Assembly: GCA_002166865.1 (NCBI GenBank) | Contig: NHTQ01000006.1 | Location: 62,001 to 126,000 of the forward strand | Direction: 5' to 3' | DNA from: Rhodobacteraceae bacterium WFHF2C18 | GTDB taxonomy: Bacteria; Pseudomonadota; Alphaproteobacteria; Rhodobacterales; Rhodobacteraceae | Length of the DNA stretch: 64,000 nucleotides | Shown here: piece after piece, positions 8,839 to 18,344 of the stretch | How positions within the stretch are numbered: position 1 is the stretch's first letter | Layout of the letters: each line of letters begins with the position of its first letter | Notes under the pieces: model-generated | The model's database searches: none | Seen by the model: the letters and a program-made list of their open reading frames with translations, nothing else | What the model was told of the DNA's origin: nothing | Made by a program: the position numbers and the translations under genes

Positions 8839-9165
8839 GTCGCTCCTACCCTTCCATTTCGTGCTGCAGGTGCGACCGCACGCGCTAGGCGTCAAAAGCG
8901 TGCATTGGCCGAAGTGCAGACAACCCCCCGGAATTCAACTGTAAATGTCGTGGGGCTTTCTTCAATTAATAATAGGAACACTTGTCCCAGGCGGACCTTG
9001 ACCTGAACGATCTATTGTTCGGCTTCATGACTAGATCGGATGGTCTAGCTTGATCGGCTTAGGTGTTCATCCGTGCAAGCCTAGGTGTCCGGGCGCGGCA
9101 CGCTGCGAATACCTCATGGAATCAATGATTGGGCGTGACCTGGTCGAACGCGGGCCAGGCCCGCG
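8839..9165. other. AT-richer upstream region of the ligase/secretion operon
   Basis: No gene is seen in these 327 bases, which are less G+C-rich than their surroundings. They hold the likely operon promoter and several short repeats. CTAGA at 9031-9035 is inverted as TCTAG at 9044-9048. GATCTA and TAGATC flank the same stretch. A near-direct repeat (GGCTTAGGTGTTC, then AGCCTAGGTGTCC) lies at about 9056-9091. The repeats could be regulator sites; nothing in the window identifies a regulator. Confidence 0.4.
8938..8965 (-). promoter_or_regulatory. Candidate sigma-70-like promoter for the ligase/secretion operon
   Basis: On the minus strand a TTGAAG hexamer (8960-8965) lies 16 bases before TACAGT (8938-8943), about 100 bases ahead of the first start codon. 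Each hexamer matches consensus at four of six positions. This is the best-spaced pair I see in the gap. Alphaproteobacterial promoters are loose, so this is only a candidate. Confidence 0.3.
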
Positions 9166-10068
9166 TCAGTCCCGGCCGAGGCCGAGGGTTTCGATCATCT
9201 GATCTGCGTTCAACATCCCGCTTGCCGAGTGTCCGACCCCGGGCGCCTCAACCAGTTTCCAGCCAAACTCCCAGCCCCGGGAATCGGCACGCATGCGCGC
9301 GGCCCTAAAGGTACGCCGCCCCCGGTCGAGCCGGTTTTCACCCTGCCGAACTGCCTGCTCGTTGCTGGTCAGCAGGCGTTTGCCTGTGTCCTCGCCGCCC
9401 AGATACACCGTGACGGGTGCCGCGAGATAGGCGCGCAGCGCCGCCTCACCGGGAAAGGCACCGGGCATTCCCCCGAAACCGTAGGGGGCGCGTTCTTCGG
9501 TGCCGGGCAGGACGTGGGTAGAGGGGTTGGCAATGACAATCCGCGCGACACCGGGGGGCCGGGCATAGGCCGCCACCCGCGACAGGAACTGCCCGCCGGC
9601 CGAGTGTCCGAAAAGGTATACCGGCGCGCCCGTTCCCTCGCGTCGCGCAACCCAGTTGACCATGTCCGCAACCAGCCCGACGGTCCAGTCCGCAGGCTTC
9701 AGCGGCTCGCCGTCCTCGACAACGCCGCCGCGGTGGTAGGACCAGTTCGGGAAGCGCGCGCTGTCGAAGCGCGGCGCATAGATGACGAAGCACCCCTCGT
9801 CCGCGAAGGACTTGGCGTCGTCGCGGTACTCCGCCGCGTTGCGATTGGTACCGTGGAAAACGATCAGGACGGACGGAATAGCGCATTCCCGGGGGCGGTA
9901 GGTGTAGATTTCGAATTGAACCTCGTCGATCTCCGCCGTGATCGCGCTGTCGCCGAAGCGCAGCGAGGGCGCGGAATCCAGGTTGCCGGCCAGCGCGGGA
10001 AGGGCCGCTTGGCCCGGCACGGCCAGCGCGAGTGCGCAGACGAGCAACTGCCGGAAAATCTTTGCCAT
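9166..10068 (-). CDS. Secreted alpha/beta hydrolase
   Basis: A 300-residue protein whose preferred start (MAKIFRQLLVCALALAVPG) gives a clear signal peptide with cleavage near ALPALAG. The hydrolase core shows an oxyanion region (VLIVFHGTNRNAAEYRD) and the nucleophile elbow GHSAGGQ, with serine as the likely nucleophile. A late APGVGHSASGM supplies a candidate catalytic histidine. This layout matches extracytoplasmic esterase or PHB-depolymerase-like proteins. A longer in-frame start exists upstream but lacks a signal peptide. The substrate is unknown. It stands alone between the lepA region and the ligase/secretion operon. Confidence 0.8.
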   Translation of the reverse strand: MAKIFRQLLVCALALAVPGQAALPALAGNLDSAPSLRFGDSAITAEIDEVQFEIYTYRPRECAIPSVLIVFHGTNRNAAEYRDDAKSFADEGCFVIYAPRFDSARFPNWSYHRGGVVEDGEPLKPADWTVGLVADMVNWVARREGTGAPVYLFGHSAGGQFLSRVAAYARPPGVARIVIANPSTHVLPGTEERAPYGFGGMPGAFPGEAALRAYLAAPVTVYLGGEDTGKRLLTSNEQAVRQGENRLDRGRRTFRAARMRADSRGWEFGWKLVEAPGVGHSASGMLNADQMIETLGLGRD

Positions 10069-10512
10069 TTCTTCGGCGACCTCCCTAAGGGCAAACCTCG
10101 CGCCGACGACCGGATTGTGGCACGGGGGGGCTCCCCCTTCAAGATGCCCACAAGCGGCGCCAAACGCCAAGTCGCAGGCGGGCGACAGCACAGCCAGGCC
10201 ATTCGTGACAGCGTGACCGAGGTATCAGGGTCTTCTGCTCTCGCGGTCACGGCCGACACGCCGCAGGCGGCGATCAAGGCCGGGCGCATCTGGAATTCTG
10301 TGTGTCGTGCAGCCGAAAGTTGTCGGGCATGCTGCCAGATGTCGAACCGCCAGATCAGAGATCTGGCACGTTCGGTGCCCCCTGAAATCGCGTCGGCGAT
10401 TCCGTTTTCCCGTCGCGACAGACGGCACGGTCGGGGATCGTCGCATGCGACTGCGCGACAGGTCCAGAGCGTTCAGCCGCCCGGGCAGGCGTGCCAATCG
10501 GTCACGCTGCGC
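10069..10512. other. Intergenic region after lepA
   Basis: About 440 bases between the end of lepA and the start of the hydrolase gene. I see no gene with recognisable coding features. The only notable element is a perfect palindrome at 10349-10367. The upstream region of the hydrolase must also lie here, but no clear promoter is visible. Confidence 0.5.
10349..10367. repeat. Perfect 8-bp inverted repeat
   Basis: GCCAGATC, a three-base AGA spacer, then GATCTGGC form a perfect dyad. A further GCCAGAT copy lies at about 10334. There is no following T-run, so a terminator for lepA is unlikely; an operator or a structured RNA element is possible. Confidence 0.45.
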
Positions 10513-12312
10513 TCACTCATCCATCTTCAGCGCCGAGATGAAGGCCTCCTGCGGGATCTCGACCTTGCCGAACTGGCGCATCTTCTTCTTGCCGGCCTTC
10601 TGCTTCTCCAGCAGTTTCTTCTTTCGCGACACATCGCCGCCGTAGCACTTGGCGGTGACATCCTTGCGCATGGCGCTCAGCGTCTCGCGGGCGATGACCT
10701 TGCCGCCGATGGCTGCCTGGATCGGGATCTTGAACATGTGGCGCGGGATCAGGCCCTTCAATTTCTCGCACATGGCGCGCCCGCGCATCTCGGCGCGATC
10801 GCGGTGGACCATCGTTGAAAGCGCGTCCACCGGCTCGTCGTTCACCAGCACCTGCATCTTGACCAGGTTGTCGGCCCGGTAGCCGGTGATCTCGTAGTCG
10901 AAGCTGGCGTAGCCCTTGGTCACCGATTTCAGCCGGTCGTAGAAGTCGAAGACGACCTCGTTCAAGGGCAGGTCGTAGACGACCATGGCCCGCGCGCCGG
11001 CATACGTGAGCTCTTTCTGGATGCCGCGGCGCTCCTGACAGAGCTTGAGCACGTCGCCCAGGAACTCGTCGGGCACGAGGATGGTGGCCTTGATGCGCGG
11101 CTCCTCGATGTGGTCGATGTCGGTGGGGTCAGGCATGTCGGCGGGGTTGTGCAGTTCCACCATCTCGCCCGACTTCATGTGCAGCCGGTAGACCACCGAG
11201 GGGGCGGTGGTGATGAGTTCGATGTCGTATTCCCGCTCGATACGGTCGCGCACCACCTCCAGGTGCAGAAGGCCCAGGAAGCCGCAGCGGAAACCGAAGC
11301 CGAGCGCGGCGGAGGACTCCATCTCGTAGGAAAAGGAGGCATCGTTCAGCGCCAGCTTCTCGATCGCCGAGCGCAGGCTCTCGAACGCGGAACTGTCCAC
11401 CGGGAAGAGCCCGCAGAACACCACCGGCACGGAAGGCTTGAAGCCCGGCAGCGGCTTTTCACAGGGCGCGCGGTCATGGGTGATGGTGTCGCCAACGCGG
11501 GTGTCGCGCACCTGCTTGATCGACGCGGTGATGAAGCCGATCTCGCCCGGGCCCAGCTCCTCCACCACGGTCATGGCGGGGCGGAAGACGCCGATGCGGT
11601 CCACGGTGTGCACGCTGCCCGTCTGCATCATGCGGATGCGGTCGCCCTTCTTCAGCTTGCCGTCCATGATCCGCACCAGGACGACGACACCGAGGTAGGG
11701 GTCGTACTTGCTGTCCACCAGCATGGCCTTGAGCGGCGCATCCGCCGCGCCCTGCGGCGGGGGCAGGTGGTGGATGATCGCCTCCAAAGTCTCGCGTATG
11801 CCCTGCCCCGTCTTGGCAGAGACGGGGATGGCGCCCGAGGCGTCGATGCCGATCACTTCCTCGATCTGCTCGGCCACGCGATCCAGGTCCGAGGCGGGCA
11901 GGTCGATCTTGTTGAGCACGGGGATGAGCTCGTGGTCAGCGTCGATGGCCTGGTAGACGTTGGCCAGCGTCTGCGCCTCCACGCCCTGCGTGCTGTCGAC
12001 CACCAGCAGCGAGCCCTCGACCGCCTGCATCGACCGGCTGACCTCGTAGGAGAAATCGACGTGCCCCGGCGTGTCGATGAGGTTGAGCACGTATCGCTCC
12101 CCGTCGTCGGCGGTGTAGTCGATGCGCACCGTGTTGGCCTTGATGGTGATGCCGCGCTCGCGCTCGATGTCCATGGAGTCGAGCAACTGGTCCTTCATGT
12201 CGCGTTCGGCCACCGTGTCGGTCATCTGGATGAGCCTGTCGGCCAGCGTGGATTTCCCGTGGTCGATATGGGCGACGATGGAGAAATTTCGGATATGCGA
12301 GAGCGATGTCAT
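10513..12312 (-). CDS. lepA: Translation elongation factor 4 (LepA)
   Basis: A 599-residue translational GTPase of normal LepA length. The G domain carries G1 [10 protein letters not shown]3 DTPGHVDF and G4 NKID, with the Ile-Arg-Asn-Phe-Ser start typical of LepA. The LepA-specific C-terminal domain is complete ([22 protein letters not shown]). LepA binds the ribosome and acts during initiation or back-translocation under stress. The gene is on the minus strand, with a divergent acylphosphatase gene 130 bases upstream. Family identification is secure. Confidence 0.98.
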   Translation of the reverse strand: MTSLSHIRNFSIVAHIDHGKSTLADRLIQMTDTVAERDMKDQLLDSMDIERERGITIKANTVRIDYTADDGERYVLNLIDTPGHVDFSYEVSRSMQAVEGSLLVVDSTQGVEAQTLANVYQAIDADHELIPVLNKIDLPASDLDRVAEQIEEVIGIDASGAIPVSAKTGQGIRETLEAIIHHLPPPQGAADAPLKAMLVDSKYDPYLGVVVLVRIMDGKLKKGDRIRMMQTGSVHTVDRIGVFRPAMTVVEELGPGEIGFITASIKQVRDTRVGDTITHDRAPCEKPLPGFKPSVPVVFCGLFPVDSSAFESLRSAIEKLALNDASFSYEMESSAALGFGFRCGFLGLLHLEVVRDRIEREYDIELITTAPSVVYRLHMKSGEMVELHNPADMPDPTDIDHIEEPRIKATILVPDEFLGDVLKLCQERRGIQKELTYAGARAMVVYDLPLNEVVFDFYDRLKSVTKGYASFDYEITGYRADNLVKMQVLVNDEPVDALSTMVHRDRAEMRGRAMCEKLKGLIPRHMFKIPIQAAIGGKVIARETLSAMRKDVTAKCYGGDVSRKKKLLEKQKAGKKKMRQFGKVEIPQEAFISALKMDE

Positions 12313-12441
12313 GGCTTGGGGATATGCGGCGCAACGGGCGGAGGGTCAATAGCCTGCGCGCACCCGCACGCCGGCGAACGGAACATGGCCACGCGGGCCG
12401 CGTTGTGACAGGCTGCTGCACGAAGAGCGACGGAGGATGCC

Positions 12442-12720
12442 ATGAGCCAGACCAAGTCGATCCATGCCCGGGTGACCGGCCGGGTGCAGGGCGTGTCCTT
12501 CCGGGCCTGGACGAGGGACGAGGCCGAACGCCGGGGCCTTGACGGCTGGGTCCGCAACGAAAGCGACGGCACCGTCTGCGCGGTCATCCACGGCCCAGAA
12601 GACAGGGTCGACGACATGGCCCGGGCCCTGCGCCGGGGGCCCGCCGGCGCCCAGGTCAGCGAGGTGCAGACCGAAATCGGCAATCCCCCCGACAATGCGG
12701 AGTTCGAGATCCGCCGCTGA
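12442..12720 (+). CDS. acyP: Acylphosphatase
   Basis: A 92-residue protein starting with GGAGG just upstream. It carries the family motif GRVQGVSFRAWTRDEA, where Arg binds the phosphate and the later Asn in GWVRNESDGTV positions water; both catalytic residues are present. The length and domain are normal. Acylphosphatase hydrolyses acyl phosphates such as carbamoyl phosphate in the cytosol. It is divergent from lepA and convergent with the Lrp-family regulator. Confidence 0.95.
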   Translation: MSQTKSIHARVTGRVQGVSFRAWTRDEAERRGLDGWVRNESDGTVCAVIHGPEDRVDDMARALRRGPAGAQVSEVQTEIGNPPDNAEFEIRR

Positions 12721-12817
12721 CCCCCCGGACGGCGGCGCGCCGCCGTCCCCCGAGCCGACCGCCAAAGGCGGACGGCGAGATGACCTGCGCGCGCCCGCCA
12801 GGGCGCGCCCCGCTTGG

Positions 12818-13282
12818 TCACGCCCCCTGCCCCTGCGGCAGCGCGTTGCGCCGGATCATCGTGCGCAGGGCGAAGCTGGAGCGCATGGACCGGATGCCGG
12901 GGATCTGCATGAGCCCCTCCTCCAGGAACCGGTCGAAGCCGGCCAGATCGGCGGCGACCACCCGGATCAGCACGTCGCGGGTGCCGGTCATCAGGTAGCA
13001 TTCCATCACCTCGTCGAAACGCCTGAGCGCGGCTTCGAAGCTGGAGACGGCCGCGCGCGACTGGGTCTCCAGTTCCACGAAGATGAAGACGTTGAGCGGC
13101 AGGCCGAGCCGCTCCTGGTCCACCCGCGCGGAATAGCCGGTGATGATGCCCGCGCGCTCCAGCCGGGCGACCCGGCGCGCGCAGGGCGTGGGCGACAGGC
13201 CCACGGCCTGCGACAGGTCGCTGAGCCGCTGGCGGCCGTCGCGTTGCAGTTCGGCGATGATGCGGCGGTCGATGGCATCCAT
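12818..13282 (-). CDS. Lrp/AsnC-family transcriptional regulator
   Basis: A 154-residue regulator. The N-terminal winged helix reads DAIDRRIIAELQRDGRQRLS, then SLSPTPCARRVARLERAGII. The C-terminal RAM ligand-binding domain follows (YLMTGTRDVLIRV). It is transcribed divergently from the amino-acid dehydrogenase gene, 125 bases apart. That arrangement is typical of a local Lrp/BkdR-like regulator that senses an amino acid and controls the neighbouring catabolic gene. That regulatory link is inferred from position. Confidence 0.93.
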   Translation of the reverse strand: MDAIDRRIIAELQRDGRQRLSDLSQAVGLSPTPCARRVARLERAGIITGYSARVDQERLGLPLNVFIFVELETQSRAAVSSFEAALRRFDEVMECYLMTGTRDVLIRVVAADLAGFDRFLEEGLMQIPGIRSMRSSFALRTMIRRNALPQGQGA

Positions 13283-13407
13283 TTTTTCCCAAAACTCTCC
13301 CGATTCCTGGTGTTTTCCGCCAAGGGTAACCGCTTTTTGATCCCGATTCGCTGTTTTTTCGCGCGCGGTATCGCTTACCTACTGCGCCAAAGGGAGGAAG
13401 GCGCGAC

Positions 13408-14460
13408 ATGCTGACGAAACTGGCTGTTTCCACACATGAGGAGGTCTACCGCGTCGCGGACGCGGAGACGGGGCTGCGCGGGTTCATCGCGCTGCACTCG
13501 ACCCGGCTGGGCCCCGCCGCCGGCGGGCTGCGCATGCGGGCCTACGACAGCGAGGACGCCGCGCTGGCGGACGTGCTGAACCTGTCGCGGGGCATGAGTT
13601 ACAAGAACGCCGCCGCGGGCCTGCCGCTGGGCGGCGGCAAAGCGGTGATCCTGGGCGACCCGGAGCGCGACAAGAGCCCCGCGCTGCTGCGTGCCATGGG
13701 CCGGGCGGTGGCGCGGCTGGAGGGCCGCTACTGGACGGCCGAGGACATGGGCATGACCCCCGCCGACATGGCCGAGATCGCCCGCGAGACCGCCCATGTC
13801 GCCGGGCTGGAGACCGGCGCGCATGCCAGCGGCGACCCCTCGCCGGTGACCGCGCAGGGCGTGTTCAACGCCATGCGGCTGGGGCTGCAGCACCGGACCG
13901 GCAGCGCCGATCTGGCCGGGTGCCGTGTGGCCGTGCAGGGCCTGGGGCACGTGGGCTGGCACCTCTGCCGGCTGCTGCACGCGGCGGGCGCCGACCTGGT
14001 GGTCGCCGACATGAACGCCGGGCGCGCCGCGCGGGCCGCGGGCGCCTTCGACGCCGCGCAGGCCGAGCCGGAGGAGGTGCACGCTGTGGCGGCGGATGTC
14101 TTTGCCCCCTGCGCCATCGGCGGCATCCTGAACGCCACGACGGTGCCGCAGATCCGCGCCGGGCTGGTGGCCGGGGCGGCCAACAACCAGCTGGCCGCGC
14201 CCGAGCGCGAGACCGCGCAGGCGCTGCACGCGCGCGGCATCCTCTACCTGCCCGATTACGTGGCCAACGGGGGTGGCATCATCAACGCCGCCGCCGAGAT
14301 CCTGGCCATCGCCGACCGCCAGCCCTGGGTGGCGGAAAAGCTGGCGGCGCTGGAAAGCACCATGGCCCGCATCCTGGACCGGGCCGCGGCCGAGGGCCTG
14401 AGCCCCGCCGAGGTGGCCGACCGCACGGTGGAGGAGATGATGCTGAAGGCCGCCGGCTGA
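13408..14460 (+). CDS. Glu/Leu/Phe/Val dehydrogenase
   Basis: A 350-residue NAD-dependent amino-acid dehydrogenase. The substrate-binding half contains GPAAGGLRMR and MSYKNAAAGLPLGGGKAVI, which supplies the catalytic lysine. The Rossmann half contains VAVQGLGHVGWHLC and later LPDYVANGGGIINAA. This pattern matches leucine/valine/phenylalanine dehydrogenases, which reversibly deaminate branched or aromatic amino acids to 2-oxo acids. The exact substrate cannot be told from sequence. An Lrp-family regulator is divergent and probably controls it. Confidence 0.92.
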   Translation: MLTKLAVSTHEEVYRVADAETGLRGFIALHSTRLGPAAGGLRMRAYDSEDAALADVLNLSRGMSYKNAAAGLPLGGGKAVILGDPERDKSPALLRAMGRAVARLEGRYWTAEDMGMTPADMAEIARETAHVAGLETGAHASGDPSPVTAQGVFNAMRLGLQHRTGSADLAGCRVAVQGLGHVGWHLCRLLHAAGADLVVADMNAGRAARAAGAFDAAQAEPEEVHAVAADVFAPCAIGGILNATTVPQIRAGLVAGAANNQLAAPERETAQALHARGILYLPDYVANGGGIINAAAEILAIADRQPWVAEKLAALESTMARILDRAAAEGLSPAEVADRTVEEMMLKAAG

Positions 14461-14492
14461 CACGCCCCTTGACGGCAGGGCGCGCGGCGGGC

Positions 14493-15314
14493 TCAGGTCA
14501 TCTTCTTGCCCGGGGGATCGAAGGGCAGGAATTCCACGGCGCTCTGTTTCACCGGCGCGGGAAAGAGCTTCATCAGGTCCAGGATCTCGCGGGGCATGCC
14601 CACGGTGACGGGCACGCCCAGGTCCTGCGCCTCGGACGGCGTCAGGGCGTAGTCATGCGTCCACTGCCCCGAGGTGAGCTTGTCGGCCAGCGCCTCGGCC
14701 TTGTCGGCATCCATGCGCGGGGTCATGATCTCGATCGCGCCGCGCTTGACCTGGGCGATTGCCTTGTCGCTGACATCGGCGAAGACAAGCGCGAGGTCCG
14801 AGACGTGCTCGACCGGCTTGGCATCGCGTGCGGCCACCACCGAGGCCGCCGAGATGCCCGCGATCTGCGGATCGATGGGCCCCAGCATGGAAAACTCGCC
14901 CATCACGATCTCGTCGGCCGCCAGCCCGATGAGCGTGCCGCCCGACATGGCGTAGATCGGCACGAAAACCGTCACCTTGGCCGGGTGCGCCTCGACGGCG
15001 CGGGCGATCTGCATCGCCGCCAGCACCAGCCCGCCGGGCGTGTGCAGCACCAGGTCGATGGGCTGGTCGTCCGGCGTTTCCTTGATGGCGGAGATGATCG
15101 ATTGCGCATCCTCCAGGTCGATCATCCGCGAGACGTTGACGCCGAATAGGCTGCGCTTTTCCTGGCGGTGGATCATGGTGATGACGCGGGTGCCGCGCTT
15201 GCGCTCGATCGCGCGGATCGACTGCATCCGGCGCAGGGCGAAGAGCCGTCCCGCCAGCAGCGGCTGCAGCAGCACGATCGCGATGGCGACAAAGATCAGG
15301 GTGGACAGCTCCAT
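14493..15314 (-). CDS. Membrane-anchored SDH-type serine protease (ClpP/crotonase fold)
   Basis: A 273-residue protein. The start MELSTLIFVAIAIVLLQPLL gives an N-terminal membrane anchor and has GAGG upstream; a longer frame lacks support. The domain is the SDH/Sppa-like serine protease family (PF01972 type). IDLVLHTPGGLVLAA forms the oxyanion strand and YAMSGGTLIGLAADEI holds the probable nucleophile serine. MGEFSMLGPIDPQ follows. Such proteins sit in the cytoplasmic membrane and may process membrane proteins. Its promoter region is shared with the divergent lipoprotein gene. Confidence 0.85.
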   Translation of the reverse strand: MELSTLIFVAIAIVLLQPLLAGRLFALRRMQSIRAIERKRGTRVITMIHRQEKRSLFGVNVSRMIDLEDAQSIISAIKETPDDQPIDLVLHTPGGLVLAAMQIARAVEAHPAKVTVFVPIYAMSGGTLIGLAADEIVMGEFSMLGPIDPQIAGISAASVVAARDAKPVEHVSDLALVFADVSDKAIAQVKRGAIEIMTPRMDADKAEALADKLTSGQWTHDYALTPSEAQDLGVPVTVGMPREILDLMKLFPAPVKQSAVEFLPFDPPGKKMT

Positions 15315-15502
15315 CGGCGGGCCTCGTCTTGGGTGGCAGGGTTGGTGGCGTCGACACGAACGGGCGCGAGTGTTGCAGGCGCGGGCGATCTTGTGAATTG
15401 AAAAATCGGGCCCGGTCGGGCAAGGATCGGATGAGGCGATCACGCGGGCCGCGCACGGGGAAGGATAGTCCCGGCGGCGGCCGGACGAGCGGGGCAAGGC
15501 GC

Positions 15503-15847
15503 ATGCGACAGGTAACGATCTTGGCTCTGGTGGCGGTGCTGGCCGGCTGCGGCGGGGGCGACAGGTTCCGCGGGCAGGCGCCCCTTGGTCCGGCGCCCAT
15601 GGCCTTCGGCCCGATCAGCCGGGCCTGCATGGATTCGGACCGCAAGATGCGGTCCCGCCCGCTGTGCGGCTGCATCCAGGCGGTGGCGGATCGCACCCTG
15701 ACCCGGCGCCAGCAGCGCAAGGCGGTTGCCTTCTACGGCGATCCGCATCGCGCGCAGGAGATCCGGCAATCCGACCGGTCCGCCGACGAACGTTTCTGGC
15801 AGGCCTACACGGCCTACGGCGACAAGGCCGCGGAGGTCTGCGGCTGA
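15503..15847 (+). CDS. Small conserved lipoprotein
   Basis: A 114-residue protein starting MRQVTILALVAVLAGCGGG. The LAGC lipobox predicts signal peptidase II cleavage and lipid attachment at Cys. The mature part has CGCIQAVADRTLTRRQQRKA, then a DPHRAQEIRQSD and FWQAYTAYG pattern that I recognise from small Rhodobacterales lipoproteins, some annotated (doubtfully) as arginine transporters. No function can be assigned. Longer in-frame starts upstream would remove the signal peptide, so this start is preferred. Confidence 0.8.
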   Translation: MRQVTILALVAVLAGCGGGDRFRGQAPLGPAPMAFGPISRACMDSDRKMRSRPLCGCIQAVADRTLTRRQQRKAVAFYGDPHRAQEIRQSDRSADERFWQAYTAYGDKAAEVCG

Positions 15848-15855
15848 CGCGCGGC

Positions 15856-16659
15856 TCATGCCTTGAGGCGGTAGCCGCGCGCGAACATCGCCCAGGCCGC
15901 GGCCGAGATCGCCAGGCAGGAGCCCAGACCGACCGCCAGGCCCAGCCAGGGCGAGCCGTCCGAGACGCCGATCAGACCGTACCGGGTGCCGTCGATCAGG
16001 TAGAAGATGGGATTGAAGTAGGTGACCTCGCGCAGGCCGGGGGGCAGTGCCTGGACCGAGTAGAAGGTGCCCGACAGGAAGGCCAGCGGCGTGATGACGA
16101 AATTGGTGATCGCCGCCATCTGGTCGAACTTGTTGGCGAAGACCCCGGCCACCATGCCCAGCCCCGACAGGAAGGTCGCCCCCAGGAAGACGAAGGTGAT
16201 CGCCCACAGGGGATGGGCTACCTGCAGATCGATGAAGATCATCTGCCCCGCGACGATCACCGCCGCCACGATCAGCCCGCGCCCGATACCGCCTGCCAGG
16301 TAGCCGATCACCATTTCCGCCGGGCTGAGCGGCGGCATTAGGGTGTCCACGATGTTGCCCTGCACCTTGGCGATCACGATGGACGACGAGGTATTGGCAA
16401 AGGCGTTCTGGATCACCGTCATCATCAGGATGCCGGGCGCGATGAAGGTGGTGAAATCGGCCCCCATCACCTCGCCCCGGCGGGGGCCGATGGCGATGGT
16501 GAAGATCACCATGAAAAGCCCGGCCGTGACCAGCGGCGCCAGCACGGTCTGCGTCCAGACGGCCATGAAGCGCTGCACCTCACGCGCGCAGAGGGTGTAG
16601 AGCCCCATCCAGTTGACCCGCCCGAAGCGGCGCGTGCCCATATCCTGCGTGTCGGCCAT
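15856..16659 (-). CDS. ABC-2 type transporter permease
   Basis: A 267-residue membrane protein with about six hydrophobic helices. The ABC-2 signature region is VITPLAFLSGTFYSVQALPP, followed by FNPIFYLIDGTRYGLIG. This is the YadH/NodJ-type permease used for drug, polysaccharide or heme-type export. The matching ATPase is not adjacent in this window; downstream on the minus strand lies only the convergent lipoprotein gene. Its upstream region is shared with divergent gcrA. Confidence 0.9.
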   Translation of the reverse strand: MADTQDMGTRRFGRVNWMGLYTLCAREVQRFMAVWTQTVLAPLVTAGLFMVIFTIAIGPRRGEVMGADFTTFIAPGILMMTVIQNAFANTSSSIVIAKVQGNIVDTLMPPLSPAEMVIGYLAGGIGRGLIVAAVIVAGQMIFIDLQVAHPLWAITFVFLGATFLSGLGMVAGVFANKFDQMAAITNFVITPLAFLSGTFYSVQALPPGLREVTYFNPIFYLIDGTRYGLIGVSDGSPWLGLAVGLGSCLAISAAAWAMFARGYRLKA

Positions 16660-16792
16660 GATCTCTCCTTTGCGATGCTCGCGGATGCCTTGTAACTCAC
16701 CCGCGAGTGATTAGAATAGGCACCAACGGATTTTTCAGGGCGGCGCGGGCACCGGGCCGCCCTTTGAGGTGGTGAGATAGGGGGCCCCGGCG

Positions 16793-17404
16793 ATGTCCTG
16801 GAGCGAAGAACGCGTCGAGTTGTTGAAGAAGATGTGGAACGAGGGCCAGTCGGCCAGCCAGATCGCCAAGGAGCTTGGGGGCGTGACCCGCAACGCGGTG
16901 ATCGGCAAGGTGCACCGCCTGGGCCTGTCGAACCGCAACGGATCGGGCACGGCCGAGGGCACGGCGAAGGCCAAGCCGGCCGAGGCCGCCGAGGCCGCGG
17001 AGGCCAGGCCCGCGCCAGCCGCGGATCCCGGCGAGGCCGAGCCGGCGCCCGCCGCCGCGGCCCCGGCCGAGCCGATGGCGCCCGCCGAGGAGGACGAGAT
17101 CGAGGCCGCCCCGGCGGGACGGGCCAAGCATATCGTGCCGGCCGGCCAGCCGCTTCCGCCCCAGCCCTCGACCAGCGAGATCGACCCCGAGGCGCTGGCC
17201 AAGGTCAGCGAAGTGGAAAAGAAGGCCAAGAAGCTGAGCCTGATGGAACTGACCGAGCGGACCTGCAAATGGCCCGTGGGCGACCCCGCGACCGAGGATT
17301 TCTGGTTCTGCGGGCTGCCGGTTCAGTCGGGCAAACCCTATTGCGAGGCGCATGTCGGGGTGGCCTTCCAGCCGATGAGTTCGCGCCGCGACCGAAAGCG
17401 CTGA
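16793..17404 (+). CDS. gcrA: GcrA cell-cycle regulator
   Basis: A 203-residue protein. The N-terminal 45 residues are the GcrA DNA-binding domain (MSWSEERVELLKKMWNEGQS, then TRNAVIGKVHRLGLSNR). A long Ala/Glu/Pro-rich linker (about residues 50-110) and a conserved C-terminal end with TCKWPVGDP and FCGLPV follow; the latter resembles the sigma-70-interacting part. GcrA works with CcrM methylation of GANTC sites in alphaproteobacteria. The 130-base upstream region contains no GANTC site that I can find. The aldo/keto reductase gene starts seven bases downstream. Confidence 0.96.
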   Translation: MSWSEERVELLKKMWNEGQSASQIAKELGGVTRNAVIGKVHRLGLSNRNGSGTAEGTAKAKPAEAAEAAEARPAPAADPGEAEPAPAAAAPAEPMAPAEEDEIEAAPAGRAKHIVPAGQPLPPQPSTSEIDPEALAKVSEVEKKAKKLSLMELTERTCKWPVGDPATEDFWFCGLPVQSGKPYCEAHVGVAFQPMSSRRDRKR

Positions 17405-17411
17405 GGCGGGC

Positions 17412-18344
17412 ATGCTGACCGCCCCGGATGGCACGCCGGCCAGCCGCTTCGCGTTCGGCACGATGCAGTTCGGCGGCCGCGCCGACGAACGCGAAAGCGC
17501 GGCGATGTTCGCGGCCGCCCGCGCGGAGGGCATCACGCATTTCGACACCGCCCATGTCTACACCGACGGCGCCTCGGAACGGATCCTGGGGCGGCTGGCC
17601 GCGCCCGAGCGGGACGGCCTGATCATCGCCACCAAGGCCGGCTACACCGGCGGCGCCGGCCGCGCGACCCTTCTGGAACAGTTCGAGACCTCGCGCCGGC
17701 GTTTGGGGATGGATGTCGTCGACATCCTCTATCTGCACCGTTTCGATCCGCGGACCGACCTGCGCGAGAGCCTGGACACGCTGCTGGAGCTGCGCGCCGC
17801 CGGCAAGCTGCGCTACCTGGGCCTGTCGAATTTCGCCGCCTGGCAGGCGATGAAGGCGCAGGGGCTGACCGATGGCGCCATCGCGGTGCTGCAGCCGATG
17901 TACAACCTGGTCAAGCGCCAGGCCGAGGTCGAGATCCTGCCCATGGCCCGGGCCGAGGGGATCGCGGTGGCGCCCTACTCGCCCCTGGCGGGGGGATTGC
18001 TGACAGGCAAATACGCCCGGGGCGGCAGCGGCCGGCTGACTGAGGACAGCCGCTACGCCGCGCGCTACGGGCAGGACTGGATGCATGCCGCGGCACGGGA
18101 TCTGGCGGAACTGGCCGAGGAAACCGGCACCGATCCCGCCACGCTGGCCGCGGCCTGGGTGGCCGCCCATCCCGCCAGGCCGATGCCCATCCTTTCGGCG
18201 CGCAGCACGGCGCAGCTGCGCCCGTCACTCGCGGCCGTGGAATTCGAGATGAGCGACACGCTTTACGCCCGGCTGAGCGCCCTGGCCCCCGCGCCGCCGC
18301 CGGCCACCGACCGCCTGGAGGAAGCCGCATGTCCCGCCGCCTGA
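17412..18344 (+). CDS. Aldo/keto reductase
   Basis: A 310-residue TIM-barrel oxidoreductase. The catalytic tetrad is visible as Asp and Tyr in THFDTAHVYTDGASE, Lys in IIATKAGY and His in LYLHRFDP. NADPH-binding features appear near PILSARSTAQLRPSL. It reduces aldehydes or ketones; the substrate is unknown. It follows gcrA by seven bases and overlaps the next gene by 16 bases, so the three are probably one transcript. Confidence 0.93.
   Translation: MLTAPDGTPASRFAFGTMQFGGRADERESAAMFAAARAEGITHFDTAHVYTDGASERILGRLAAPERDGLIIATKAGYTGGAGRATLLEQFETSRRRLGMDVVDILYLHRFDPRTDLRESLDTLLELRAAGKLRYLGLSNFAAWQAMKAQGLTDGAIAVLQPMYNLVKRQAEVEILPMARAEGIAVAPYSPLAGGLLTGKYARGGSGRLTEDSRYAARYGQDWMHAAARDLAELAEETGTDPATLAAAWVAAHPARPMPILSARSTAQLRPSLAAVEFEMSDTLYARLSALAPAPPPATDRLEEAACPAA

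Noticed and set aside
16660..16792. Possible GANTC methylation sites controlling gcrA
   Set aside because: I found no GANTC in the interval between the ABC permease and gcrA starts.
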